From contig JAUIIX010000003.1 of the NCBI GenBank assembly GCA_030431515.1, forward strand, positions 62,001 through 126,000: a DNA stretch of 64,000 nucleotides, given 5' to 3'. Source of the stretch: a bacterium (lineage in GTDB: Bacteria > Bacteroidota > Ignavibacteria > Kapaibacteriales > UBA2268). The notes under the pieces are model-generated. The model was not told the origin of the DNA. It was given only the letters and a program-made list of their open reading frames with translations, and did not search any database. The position numbers were made by a program, and so were the translations under genes. Of this stretch, positions 9,291-18,151 are shown one piece after another. Position 1 is the stretch's first letter; each line of letters starts with the position of its first letter.

Positions 9291-9533
9291 TTAAGGATTT
9301 ATAATATTAGAATCTAATTTAGATTTTTTCCTTTTCTCATATAAATCTCCAACTATATCAATAACTGCAACTACGAAGAAATAGAATAAAATAAACATTA
9401 CATTTTTAAAAGTAATAGTATATTGAGTAAACTCAAATCCGAAATCAAAAAGATTAAAGACTAATAAAAAAACAATTGAAACAAGCATTAGTTTTTTTGC
9501 TATTTGCCAAATCGATTTATCTTTATAAAACAT
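9291..9533 (-). CDS. Small two-helix membrane protein, tandem family copy C
   Basis: 80 aa with linker FNLFDFGFEFTQYT between two hydrophobic helices and a basic tail (YEKRKKSK). It is the first gene of the three and starts just upstream of the paaZ terminator hairpin. The protein may be an inner-membrane regulator or stress factor, but nothing in the sequence fixes a role. Confidence 0.7.
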   Translation of the reverse strand: MFYKDKSIWQIAKKLMLVSIVFLLVFNLFDFGFEFTQYTITFKNVMFILFYFFVVAVIDIVGDLYEKRKKSKLDSNIINP

Positions 9534-9553
9534 TTTAACTCCTTAATAATTAA

Positions 9554-9571
9554 GGTGGCGATTAAGCCACC
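9554..9571 (-). terminator. Hairpin terminator after paaZ
   Basis: GGTGGC and GCCACC pair around a six-base loop, about 25 nt downstream of the paaZ stop on the minus strand. The following T-tract is weak (TTAATTATT), so termination efficiency is uncertain. Confidence 0.55.
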
Positions 9572-9595
9572 CTAACTTAATAATTTTCATATAAT

Positions 9596-11647
9596 TTATA
9601 TCTTAGCACTTTGGTCTAAACGTTTTACTAAAGTAAGTATTGTACCTAAGGCAATTAACTCTTCTCTTTGATTAAACACTTCAACTTGGAATTTTACTAC
9701 TCCAGTTATTACTTCGTCATCCGTTCTACGTTCTTTGATTTGCTTAGATTTGCACGTTAGTATAGTATAAATTGTATCACCAGCATAAACTGGCATTGTA
9801 AATCTTAAATCATCTAAACCATAATTAGCAAGTACAGGACCTTTTTTTCTTTCAACAAACAATCCTGCAGCTGCTGAAATAATAAAGTAACCATGAGCAA
9901 CTCTTTGCTCGAAAATAGTTCCAGCAAGAGAAGTTACATCAGTATGTGCGTAAAAATGATCCCAAGATAAATTAGCAAAATTCACTATATCGCCTTCTGT
10001 AATTGTTCTTTTACCAGAAGTGTAAGAATCCCCAATTACTAATTCTTCAAAGTGTTTAGTAAATGGATGTCTCAAATCTTCAATACGAGAAGAGCCTGGT
10101 TGGAATTCTTCTGTAATAGCAGTCATCAAATCAGGATTAGCTTGGATTGCTGTTCTTTGCATATAGTGTAGAACAGAACGAATACCGCCTAACTCTTCAC
10201 CACCACCAGCTCTACCAGGACCACCATGCACCATGTGAGGCAATGGAGAACCGTGACCAGTATTTTCTTTTGCAGAATGCTTATTTACAAAGTGCAATCT
10301 TCCGTGGTAAGATGCAGTTCCAAAAGTAATTTCTTTAGCAAACTGAGTATCATCAGTAAATATCGACCCAACTAAAGAGCCTTCACCTTTTTTAATTAAT
10401 TCAATCGCTTCTTCTGTATTTCTATATGGTAAAATAGTAGAAACTGGTCCAAATGCTTCAATACTATGAGGAGCAACTTTATTAAGTGGGTCTTCACATA
10501 ATAGAACTGTTGGGTTTAAAAATGCACCATTTTCTTTAGAACCTCCATTTAATTTATAATTATCGTCAGAATAAACAACGGAAGCATCTTCTTTTAATTT
10601 TTCGATTGCAGCTCTAACATCTTCAACTTGAGCTTTTCCTGCAAGAGGTCCCATTCGAGTTCCTTCCACACTTGGGTCACCAATTACATTTTTGTCTAAT
10701 CTTGATTTTAAAGATTTTACTACATCTTCAACATACTTTTCAGGAACGATAACTCTTCTAATAGCAGTACATTTTTGACCAGATTTGACAGTCATTTCAC
10801 GAGTAACTTCTTTAATAAATAGGTCATACTCTTCTGTTCCTGGCGAAGAACTATCACTTAAAATAGAGAAATTAAGCGAATCTGCTTCCATATTAAATCT
10901 AACAGAGTTATTAATAATAGAAGGCATTGATTTTAATTTTCTTCCAGTATATGCCGAACCAGTAAATGTAACAACATCTTGATGATCAACATGGTCTAAT
11001 AAATCTCCAACCGACCCAGAAATTAATTGAAGACTTCCTTCAGGAAGAATTTTAGATTCAATAATGTCTTTAACCATTAATTCAGTTAGATATGCTGTCA
11101 GAGAAGCGGGTTTAACTATGGCAGTCATTCCAGCTGCTATTGATGGAGCGATTTTCTCAAGCATACCCCAAATAGGGAAGTTAAATGCATTAATATGAAC
11201 TGCCACACCTTGAAGCGGAGTGCAGATATGATGACCAATAAAAGTACCATTTTTAGAAATTGCTTCATAATTTCCATCAATATGAAAAACATTATCCGTC
11301 ATTTCTCTTCTTATTTTACTTGCATAAGTAAATAGAGTACCAATTCCACCTTCAATATCAATCCAAGAATCAGTTTTAGTTGCACCAGTAGCTTTTGATA
11401 ATTCGTAATATTTTTCTTTTCTATTAATCAAGTAGAATGCAAGTTCTTTCAACATTCTAGCTCTTTCGTGAATTGTATATTGTCTCAAACTTTTAGATTG
11501 CTGTCTACCATAATCGAGCATTGCTTTAAAATCTAATCCATTAGAAGAAATAGAAGCAACAAAATCGCCACTAACAGCATTTAATAAATGTTGCCCTTCA
11601 TCTTTACTTTCAAACCATTCTCCATAAGCATACGATTTCAGTTTCAT
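9596..11647 (-). CDS. paaZ: Bifunctional oxepin-CoA hydrolase / 3-oxo-5,6-dehydrosuberyl-CoA semialdehyde dehydrogenase
   Basis: 683 aa, matching E. coli PaaZ length (681). Residues 1 to about 520 form an aldehyde dehydrogenase. The catalytic Cys293 is in SGQKCTA, Glu254 in FNMEADS, and the cofactor-site segment is FNFPIWGMLEKIAPS. The remainder is a MaoC hot-dog hydratase with WDHFYAHTD and a downstream AHGYF segment. PaaZ opens the oxepin-CoA ring and oxidises the aldehyde in phenylacetate degradation. No other paa gene (paaABCDE, paaK, paaG/H/J) is in the window, so the gene is either part of a scattered pathway or acts in another CoA-ester route. It has its own promoter element (11677-11684) and terminator. 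Confidence 0.93.
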   Translation of the reverse strand: MKLKSYAYGEWFESKDEGQHLLNAVSGDFVASISSNGLDFKAMLDYGRQQSKSLRQYTIHERARMLKELAFYLINRKEKYYELSKATGATKTDSWIDIEGGIGTLFTYASKIRREMTDNVFHIDGNYEAISKNGTFIGHHICTPLQGVAVHINAFNFPIWGMLEKIAPSIAAGMTAIVKPASLTAYLTELMVKDIIESKILPEGSLQLISGSVGDLLDHVDHQDVVTFTGSAYTGRKLKSMPSIINNSVRFNMEADSLNFSILSDSSSPGTEEYDLFIKEVTREMTVKSGQKCTAIRRVIVPEKYVEDVVKSLKSRLDKNVIGDPSVEGTRMGPLAGKAQVEDVRAAIEKLKEDASVVYSDDNYKLNGGSKENGAFLNPTVLLCEDPLNKVAPHSIEAFGPVSTILPYRNTEEAIELIKKGEGSLVGSIFTDDTQFAKEITFGTASYHGRLHFVNKHSAKENTGHGSPLPHMVHGGPGRAGGGEELGGIRSVLHYMQRTAIQANPDLMTAITEEFQPGSSRIEDLRHPFTKHFEELVIGDSYTSGKRTITEGDIVNFANLSWDHFYAHTDVTSLAGTIFEQRVAHGYFIISAAAGLFVERKKGPVLANYGLDDLRFTMPVYAGDTIYTILTCKSKQIKERRTDDEVITGVVKFQVEVFNQREELIALGTILTLVKRLDQSAKI

Positions 11648-11676
11648 ATTTACCTTATATATTTATTTAACTTTCA

Positions 11677-11684
11677 CAAAAATA
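11677..11684 (-). promoter_or_regulatory. TATTTTTG -7 element for paaZ
   Basis: Minus-strand TATTTTTG lies 29 nt upstream of the paaZ ATG. It matches TAnnTTTG; the -33 is not obvious. Confidence 0.45.
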
Positions 11685-11724
11685 AGAAAAAAAATACTAA
11701 TTAGAAATTAGTATTATTGTCAAA

Positions 11725-12477
11725 CTATTTAATAATTACTTCTTCGTCATTTAGTTCAACATCTTCATCATTAGAATATAATTTAGAACAGAATAATTCA
11801 TCAACTAAATTATGGTAAAATAATAGTTCTAATGTTTCATCTAAACTTTCTTCACATTCATTATCCCATCTTCTAATTATTCTTCCTTGACGAGTTTGGT
11901 CGTCTGTAGAAAATACTTCATCTTGAGTTAAAGATATTGAATTAAACAAATTAACATAATCTTCAACTAAAACTTTACCATCATCAAATTTAACTACCCA
12001 GAATAGTAAAGGTAATTTTAGTTTAAAAGACTCATACCAATCTTCAGAAATATCTAAAGTTGCAAGTTCATTATTTACTACAATTTCAGAACCACCCATT
12101 GACGGGACATCCATTATAGTAATCTGGTATCTTTCTGCTAACAAAAGTTTTGATATTTGGTAAAGATAATCACTTTTGAATGGAAGTGATAGTTTATTTA
12201 ACTCAGAACTTTCACTTGTTATATTTAGTCCTAATGTATTGGTATAATCTTCTAAGAAAAGAACAGAACAAGGAATAATTCTTACGTCGTTGTTCTTTTT
12301 GAGTTTTGAATATGTAATTGGATCAACTAAAGCGGCTTCAATCAAACCATTTGATAATTTTTTAACTATCTCATCTTGTTCAATATTAATAAGATTAATA
12401 TCAGAATTTACACCAATATTATCTCTTAAAATTAATTCACTTATTTCATTTTTTGTATATGCTATTTTCATTTTCAC
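11725..12477 (-). CDS. MqnA-like / type II periplasmic-binding-fold protein, cytoplasmic
   Basis: 250 aa without a signal peptide. The N-terminal half resembles MqnA/MqnD-type menaquinone enzymes, which have the solute-binding-protein fold: a KIAYTKNE strand, then GLIEAALVDPITYSKL, then RIIPCSVLFLEDYTNTLGLNI. A central DVPSMGGSEIVVNNELATLDISEDW segment matches the second lobe pattern (…ALDIGDxW). Chorismate dehydratase activity is possible but not demonstrated by any motif I can verify. The C-terminal 50 residues are very acidic. It is divergent from an iron-type ABC transporter that lacks its own binding protein, but with no export signal it cannot be that partner in the usual way. Confidence 0.5.
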   Translation of the reverse strand: MKMKIAYTKNEISELILRDNIGVNSDINLINIEQDEIVKKLSNGLIEAALVDPITYSKLKKNNDVRIIPCSVLFLEDYTNTLGLNITSESSELNKLSLPFKSDYLYQISKLLLAERYQITIMDVPSMGGSEIVVNNELATLDISEDWYESFKLKLPLLFWVVKFDDGKVLVEDYVNLFNSISLTQDEVFSTDDQTRQGRIIRRWDNECEESLDETLELLFYHNLVDELFCSKLYSNDEDVELNDEEVIIK

Positions 12478-12490
12478 CTCTTATAATTTT

Positions 12491-12498
12491 CAAAACTA
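12491..12498 (-). promoter_or_regulatory. TAGTTTTG -7 element for the MqnA-like gene
   Basis: Minus-strand TAGTTTTG ends 13 nt before the ATG, so the leader would be only a few bases long. Confidence 0.45.
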
Positions 12499-12556
12499 AC
12501 AATAAATTAATAAATATAAAATTCTACAATTATTAAGAAAAGAAAAAAATTTAACT

Positions 12557-12564
12557 TAATTTTG
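12557..12564 (+). promoter_or_regulatory. TAATTTTG -7 element for the ABC permease gene
   Basis: Plus-strand TAATTTTG lies immediately upstream of the open frame of the permease. If used, transcription starts near 12569. The translation start must therefore lie downstream of that, in a stretch without ATG, GTG or TTG in frame until 12852. Confidence 0.5.
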
Positions 12565-12587
12565 TAAATAAAATAATCAGAGAAAAT

Positions 12588-14174
12588 ATTAATAAGATTT
12601 ATAAAATATGGTTTATTGTTTCGCTAATATTTGTTCTAATATTAATTAGTCCACTAATTAGTTTATTTTCAAGCATCTTTTCCATTGATTCGGGAATATG
12701 GTTACATATTTTCGAGAACCAACTTGGAGAATATGTTTACAATACACTTTATATCATATTCTTAGTTTCAATAATTAGTCTAATAATATCATATACTTCG
12801 GCGTACATAATCTCATTTTACAAATTTCCTTTAAAAAAGTATTTTGATATATTGTTAATGTTACCAATAGCAATACCATCATATATAATGACTTATACAT
12901 ATAGTGATTTCTTTTCATATACTGGTGGGTTTTATATAATTCAAAATCTATTCGGAATTTCATCTGAACAATATATTAAGTTCAACTTTTTTAATGAAAT
13001 CAATCTTGTTATTATATTAAGTTTAGCATTATATCCATATTTATATATTGCACTTAGAGCATATTTCACTTCACTTCCAGAACATTTGATAAACACAGCA
13101 AGAAATCTAAAGATTGTCAACTTTAACTTTGCTTTCAAGATACTTTTACCATTATCAAGACCCGCTATAGTCGGTGGTCTCTTCTTAATAATTATGGAAA
13201 TATTAAATGAATATGGTGCAGTTAAGTATTTTGGAATTAATACCTTTACTGTTGGAATATTCAAAGTCTGGCTTGGAATGGGCTCATTAGAATCAGCACT
13301 AAACCTTTCAATTTATTTATTCTTATTAGTTTCATTATTGTTATTTCTTGATTACATATTAAAAGGAAATAAAATATTTGAATTTTCAAGAACTAATAAA
13401 AAACATAGTGTCCAAAATCTAAGTTTATCATCAAAAATATATTCAACTATTTTTCTATCTCTTATCTCAATATTTGCTTTTATATTACCAGTAATATTAA
13501 TAATCCAAAATTCAGTATCATTATCTAATTACTCTTATTACTCGGAAATTGGAATTATAGTATTTAATTCATTGATGTTATCATTTTTTACAAGTATAAT
13601 TATTGTTTTTATTTCAATTATCTTAATATATTCTAATATCTTAAATAATTTTAAAAGCACAAAGTTAATAACAAAAATAGCAACATCTGGCTATGCTATT
13701 CCAGGTGCAGTAATTGCTATATCTTGTATAGTAGTATTTTCTTATATAGATAAAAATATTTTGAATTATTTTTCGATTCTTATAAGTTCAACAATATATA
13801 TACTAATTTTTGCATTAGTAATTAGATTTATCGCAGTATCATATAATACAATTAATGGTGGGTTTGAGTCATTGGGCAGTCAATATGATAAGACTTACCG
13901 TTCAATTGGTAATAGACCTTTAAAATCACTCTTCAAAATTAATTTACCAATACTGAAGCCAACAATTATATCAGCATTTATCCTTACTTTTGTAGATATT
14001 ACTAAAGAATTACCATTAACATTGATTTTACGACCATTTAACTTTGATACACTTGCAACACGAACCTTTGATTTCGCAGGTGATGAAATGTTAAAGGAAG
14101 CATCTTTACCTGCTTTAATAATTATTATAATTGGAGTTATACCAATAATATTTTTTAATAAATTGAAGAAATAA
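12588..14174 (+). CDS. Iron(III)-type ABC transporter permease, start codon non-canonical or frame disrupted
   Basis: FbpB/SfuB-like two-domain permease. The first canonical in-frame start is TTG 12852, which gives 440 aa. However, the frame stays open back to 12555 and encodes good permease sequence (WFIVSLIFVLILISPL as helix 1, then YNTLYIIFLVSIISL as helix 2). Two permease EAA-type loops are visible: NLKIVNFNFAFKILLPLSRPAI and PLKSLFKINLPILKPTI. Family members are about 500-550 aa, so the upstream part is needed. I placed the start at ATT 12588 after an AGAGAAA stretch; ATC 12576, or an indel around ATG 12608, are alternatives. The ATPase gene follows after one base. Confidence 0.75.
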   Translation: MNKIYKIWFIVSLIFVLILISPLISLFSSIFSIDSGIWLHIFENQLGEYVYNTLYIIFLVSIISLIISYTSAYIISFYKFPLKKYFDILLMLPIAIPSYIMTYTYSDFFSYTGGFYIIQNLFGISSEQYIKFNFFNEINLVIILSLALYPYLYIALRAYFTSLPEHLINTARNLKIVNFNFAFKILLPLSRPAIVGGLFLIIMEILNEYGAVKYFGINTFTVGIFKVWLGMGSLESALNLSIYLFLLVSLLLFLDYILKGNKIFEFSRTNKKHSVQNLSLSSKIYSTIFLSLISIFAFILPVILIIQNSVSLSNYSYYSEIGIIVFNSLMLSFFTSIIIVFISIILIYSNILNNFKSTKLITKIATSGYAIPGAVIAISCIVVFSYIDKNILNYFSILISSTIYILIFALVIRFIAVSYNTINGGFESLGSQYDKTYRSIGNRPLKSLFKINLPILKPTIISAFILTFVDITKELPLTLILRPFNFDTLATRTFDFAGDEMLKEASLPALIIIIIGVIPIIFFNKLKK

Positions 14175-14175
14175 T

Positions 14176-15132
14176 ATGCCCTACATTGAAATTAAAAATA
14201 TAGATAAAAAGTATAATAAAAAAGTTATTGCCTGTAATAACATAAGTTTAAAAATAGAAAAAGGCGAAATAATTGCTTTGATAGGGGAGAGTGGATGTGG
14301 TAAATCAACTTTCCTAAAAATACTTTCTGGTTTTGAATTTCCAGATAAAGGCGAATTAAAAATAAATAATCATTTTGCTTTTAATTCAAATACTTATAAA
14401 AAAGCAGAAGAAAGGAATATTTCTATATTATTTCAAGAGCATTCTTTATTTCCACATCTTACTATTAAGCAAAATCTTGAATTAGCAATTAAGAATAAAG
14501 ATAGAAATTACTACAATGACTTAATAAAAATTAGTTCAGTAGAAGATCTTTTAGAAAGATACCCTCACGAGATTTCTGGAGGGCAGCAACAAAGAGTAGC
14601 ACTAATCAGAACGTTACTACTCAATCCAGATTTAATCTTATTAGATGAGCCATTTAGTAGTTTAGATGAGTTTACAAAGTCAAATTTACGTACTTATTTC
14701 AAGAGAACTCTCAAAGAAAATAATTTGACTACAATATTAGTAACTCACGATATAACAGATGCTGCTGAATTTGCAGATAGAATACTTGTTATGCAAGAAG
14801 GAAATATCATCTCAGATTCTAATTATGAAGAACTTTATCAAAATCCAAAAAATGAATACATTGGATCACTTCTAAAAAATATAAATATTTTACCAGCTAA
14901 ACTCTTTGATTTACAAAATCAAAAGAATATGGGATTAAAACCAAGTTCAATAGATTTAACTGAAGGGAAATATCAGGGAACAGTCTTAAACTGTATTCCT
15001 TTATTTAATTCTTATAAAATACTAATTGAGTATAAAAATAATCAACTCTTTACTTTTAGTGAAAAATTTATTCCGTCTAACGATTTAATAAACTTTAGTA
15101 TTAAGTTAGATGAAATCATTCATTTTGAATAA
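14176..15132 (+). CDS. ABC transporter ATP-binding protein (Fe3+/CUT1-like, FbpC type)
   Basis: 318 aa. Walker A is GESGCGKST (about residue 38), the Q-loop is FQEHSLFPHLT, the signature is ISGGQQQRVAL, Walker B is LILLDEPFSSLD and the switch is VTHD. The C-terminal 80 residues form a TOBE-like beta extension (GLKPSSIDL…YQGTVLNC) typical of FbpC/PotA ATPases. It energises import by the upstream permease; iron is the likely substrate by family. The start is one base after the permease stop. No periplasmic binding protein is encoded next to the pair. Confidence 0.9.
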   Translation: MPYIEIKNIDKKYNKKVIACNNISLKIEKGEIIALIGESGCGKSTFLKILSGFEFPDKGELKINNHFAFNSNTYKKAEERNISILFQEHSLFPHLTIKQNLELAIKNKDRNYYNDLIKISSVEDLLERYPHEISGGQQQRVALIRTLLLNPDLILLDEPFSSLDEFTKSNLRTYFKRTLKENNLTTILVTHDITDAAEFADRILVMQEGNIISDSNYEELYQNPKNEYIGSLLKNINILPAKLFDLQNQKNMGLKPSSIDLTEGKYQGTVLNCIPLFNSYKILIEYKNNQLFTFSEKFIPSNDLINFSIKLDEIIHFE

Positions 15133-15171
15133 ATTTCTATTCAGAATTTACTGATTTTAGTAAAAATTTTA

Positions 15172-15179
15172 TATTTTTG
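15172..15179 (+). promoter_or_regulatory. TATTTTTG -7 element for the K+ channel
   Basis: TATTTTTG lies 25 nt upstream of the channel ATG and fits TAnnTTTG. Confidence 0.45.
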
Positions 15180-15203
15180 TTTATTATAAAATTAAATTAA
15201 GAT

Positions 15204-16007
15204 ATGAAAAAATTATTATTCAATATACTTTATACAAAAGACCAAAAAGGAATTTTGTATAAAATAGACGATTATTTTATTACTACTCTGATTATTTTGA
15301 ATGTTTTGGCAGTAATGTTAGAAACATTTAAGGAAATATATACAAGTTATAGGGATATATTTTATTATTTTGAACTTGCAAGTGTTATAATATTTTCAAT
15401 AGAATATATTACTCGTGTTTGGATTGCTGACCTCCGATTTTCTGAATTATCCAAAACAAAAGCAAGATTAAAATATATATTCTCAGGAATGGGGATTATT
15501 GATTTGGTTGCTATTTTACCATTTTATATACCATTCATAATATCGTTTGACGGTAGAATGGCAAGGATACTAAGATTATTCAGATTATTTAGGATATTCA
15601 AACTATCCCATTATACTAAGGCACTTACGCTCTTATTTAATGTATTTTCCGAAAAGAAGCAAGAGCTAATCGTAACAATAGTAACTATATTTATTTTGTT
15701 ATTGTTTTCATCTGCATTGATGTTCGAACTTGAACATGAATTGCAACCCGAACAGTTTCCGAATATTTTTGCTACTTTTTGGTGGGCAATTGCCACTCTA
15801 ACAACTATTGGCTATGGTGATGTTTACCCTATTACAGCTATGGGAAAAGTACTCGCTGGATTAACAGCAGTATTTGGAATAGGATTAGTAGCAATTCCAA
15901 CTGGATTATTATCAGCAGGATTTTTAAATAAGATTAGTAAAGATGAAGAAGAAATAACTGTTTGCCCACATTGCGGTGAAGATTTAAGAACTCATAAGTC
16001 CGAATAA
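15204..16007 (+). CDS. Voltage-gated-type potassium channel, six transmembrane segments
   Basis: 267 aa. S1-S4 are followed by a pore domain. The S4-like helix carries periodic arginines (RILRLFRLFRIFKLSHY) and the selectivity filter is TLTTIGYGDVYP. This is the bacterial KvAP/Kch-like ion-transport family and forms a tetrameric inner-membrane K+ channel. The C-terminus ends with a single CPHCGEDL motif, half of a zinc ribbon, which is unusual for these channels and might form a zinc site between subunits. It is convergent with the amidase gene, 11 nt apart. Confidence 0.92.
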   Translation: MKKLLFNILYTKDQKGILYKIDDYFITTLIILNVLAVMLETFKEIYTSYRDIFYYFELASVIIFSIEYITRVWIADLRFSELSKTKARLKYIFSGMGIIDLVAILPFYIPFIISFDGRMARILRLFRLFRIFKLSHYTKALTLLFNVFSEKKQELIVTIVTIFILLLFSSALMFELEHELQPEQFPNIFATFWWAIATLTTIGYGDVYPITAMGKVLAGLTAVFGIGLVAIPTGLLSAGFLNKISKDEEEITVCPHCGEDLRTHKSE

Positions 16008-16018
16008 TTGCACTAAAC

Positions 16019-17191
16019 TTATTTGCTTTTGTAATATTCTACTAAGCCATCAGTTAGCCAATTAGCAATTGCTTGTCTATTGTCGTAAATTAGGATTCTT
16101 TGTTGGTCTCTATAGTTTTGAATATTTCCTAATTCAATGAATGTCATAACAGGAACAATATGTCTAAGCACGTATAAAGAGCGATAAGATACTGATCCCT
16201 CATAACCTCTATTAGGTTGGACTTCATTGTATTTTCTTTTTATCGTAGTGAGTAATGAATTAGCTATTAACTCACCTTCACTGCTATTTGGAGCATGATA
16301 AAAAAATATGTCGATTTGCTTGCTGTTACTTAATCTCGAGTCAACGTGAATTGAAATTGCATGATGATTTTTCTTTTTTTCAGGATTCTGATTATAGATT
16401 TCATTTGTTATATCACATCTATCGTGAAGTCTTTGCTTTTGATTGTAATCTATTTTCATACCACCATAATAAAATTCATCTTTGCTGTTTTTCAAATAAA
16501 CTTCATCTCTTATTCCATCTTCTGGGTCTTGGACTATAAAGTAAACCTCAGCACCACGTTTGATTAACTCTCTGCCTAATCTTAATATTACATCATAAGC
16601 ATATTCATCTTCCGATAAAGTATGTCCTCCCTTTTCTGATTGAGCTCCTGGGTCTGGACCTCCATGACCTGTTATCAAATAAAAAGCACAATCTAATAAA
16701 AGATGATCTTCTTCTTTTACCTTTTCATACTTCTTCCCAAGAATAGGATAAACTCTTTCACGTAATGGGATTTCTTTTTTTAGTGCTATTTTCTCACTTT
16801 TATCAGAATTGTTAGGGTTAAAATTAACTGGAACCCATAGAATTTTATCTTCTCTGAAGTCTTTGTCTTTTATACCTTTTTTAACTAAATCTTCATTATA
16901 ATGTTGAATAGCTAAAGCAAAGTCATAGTCATTGTTATTAATAGTAGTTCTGATAGATTTACCATTAAATTTATAAACATTTATAGGTAGTTTATAAGTT
17001 TTGCTCAGATTTAATCCAAGATTGTTTTGGTTATTTAATTCTTTGAATAAGGATATATTTTGATTTGAATAATCAATATCATAACGTTGAAATAGAGTAA
17101 TCAGCCCATCACCAGATTTTGCTTTTACTTCCAAAAAATCTGTTGGGTTTGATATAAGAATATTAAGATAAAGAAAAACAAAAAAAATCAT
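16019..17191 (-). CDS. N-acetylmuramoyl-L-alanine amidase (Amidase_3)
   Basis: 390 aa. A hydrophobic start (MIFFVFLYLNILIS) suggests export. Residues about 20-75 form a degenerate LysM-like segment (VKAKSGDGLITLFQRYDID). The zinc amidase domain is at about 165-388. Its ligands are visible in order: His in ITGHGGPDPGA, Glu in SEDEYAYDV, His in ISIHVDSR, and catalytic Glu in FIELGN. It cleaves the bond between MurNAc and the stem peptide in the periplasm, usually at division. It is the last gene of the serA-to-amidase minus operon, 6 nt after accA. Confidence 0.92.
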   Translation of the reverse strand: MIFFVFLYLNILISNPTDFLEVKAKSGDGLITLFQRYDIDYSNQNISLFKELNNQNNLGLNLSKTYKLPINVYKFNGKSIRTTINNNDYDFALAIQHYNEDLVKKGIKDKDFREDKILWVPVNFNPNNSDKSEKIALKKEIPLRERVYPILGKKYEKVKEEDHLLLDCAFYLITGHGGPDPGAQSEKGGHTLSEDEYAYDVILRLGRELIKRGAEVYFIVQDPEDGIRDEVYLKNSKDEFYYGGMKIDYNQKQRLHDRCDITNEIYNQNPEKKKNHHAISIHVDSRLSNSKQIDIFFYHAPNSSEGELIANSLLTTIKRKYNEVQPNRGYEGSVSYRSLYVLRHIVPVMTFIELGNIQNYRDQQRILIYDNRQAIANWLTDGLVEYYKSK

Positions 17192-17197
17192 AATTGT

Positions 17198-18148
17198 TTA
17201 TTCTTCCCAGTATCCCATTTTTAAAAACTTTTCTTGTCTTTGATTTACTAATTTGTCAATTTTAACTTTTGATAAATTCTTAAGTTCCTTGGAAATAGTC
17301 TCGCTCATAATTTTGAACATCTTTTTGTGGTTTTTATGAGCCCCACCAACTGGTTCTTCAATTATATCATCAATTATATGTTGTTCTTTTAGGTCTGGAG
17401 CAGTTAATTTTAAAGCTTCTGCAGCTTGTTCTTTATATTCCCAACTTCTCCACAAAATAGAAGAGCAAGATTCTGGAGCAATTACAGAATACCAAGCATT
17501 TTCAAGCATTAATACTCTATCTCCTATACCAAGTCCAATTGCACCTCCAGAAGCACCTTCTCCAATTATAATAACAATAACTGGTACAGATAATTTAGAC
17601 ATTACTAATAAGTTATCTGCAATTGCCTGAGCTTGACCTCTTTCTTCTGCTTCAAGTCCTGGGTAAGCACCTGGTGTATCAAGGAAAGTAATTATAGGTC
17701 TATTAAATTTTTCTGCTAATTTAAAAAGTCTTTGTGCCTTTCTATATCCATCAGGTTGAGGCATACCAAAGTTTCTGTATAAATTTGATTTAGTATCTCT
17801 ACCTTTTTGATGACCTATAACCATTACTGCTTGACCTTCGAAAGTAGCCATACCGCCCATTATAGCTGGGTCATCTCTAAATTTTCTATCGCCATGCAAC
17901 TCAATGAAATCTTCAAAACAATTTTCAATATAATTTGAAGTAATTGGTCTATCTGGGTGTCTTGCAATTTGCACCCTTTGCCAACGAGTGAGATTTTTAT
18001 AAACTTGAAGTTTTAGGTCATCAACTTTATTTTCTAAAATGGTGATTTGCTCACCTAAGTCAAGCTCTTCACTCATTACTTTCATTTCGTTGATTTTATT
18101 TTCTAATTCTATAATTGGTTTTTCGAAATCTAATACTAAATTTGCCAC
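17198..18148 (-). CDS. accA: Acetyl-CoA carboxylase carboxyltransferase subunit alpha
   Basis: 316 aa, the normal length. A coiled N-terminal region ([19 protein letters not shown]) precedes [16 protein letters not shown] and the crotonase-fold core, with [32 protein letters not shown] and [12 protein letters not shown]. It transfers the carboxyl group from carboxybiotin to acetyl-CoA together with AccD, the first step of fatty acid synthesis. accD, accB and accC are not in the window. It starts 3 nt after the glycosyltransferase stop. Confidence 0.97.
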   Translation of the reverse strand: MANLVLDFEKPIIELENKINEMKVMSEELDLGEQITILENKVDDLKLQVYKNLTRWQRVQIARHPDRPITSNYIENCFEDFIELHGDRKFRDDPAIMGGMATFEGQAVMVIGHQKGRDTKSNLYRNFGMPQPDGYRKAQRLFKLAEKFNRPIITFLDTPGAYPGLEAEERGQAQAIADNLLVMSKLSVPVIVIIIGEGASGGAIGLGIGDRVLMLENAWYSVIAPESCSSILWRSWEYKEQAAEALKLTAPDLKEQHIIDDIIEEPVGGAHKNHKKMFKIMSETISKELKNLSKVKIDKLVNQRQEKFLKMGYWEE

Positions 18149-18151
18149 GGT

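Noticed and set aside
12852-14174. Accepting TTG 12852 as the start of the ABC permease
   Set aside because: The open frame upstream encodes two convincing transmembrane helices that the family needs; the true start is probably near 12570-12600 despite the lack of a canonical codon.
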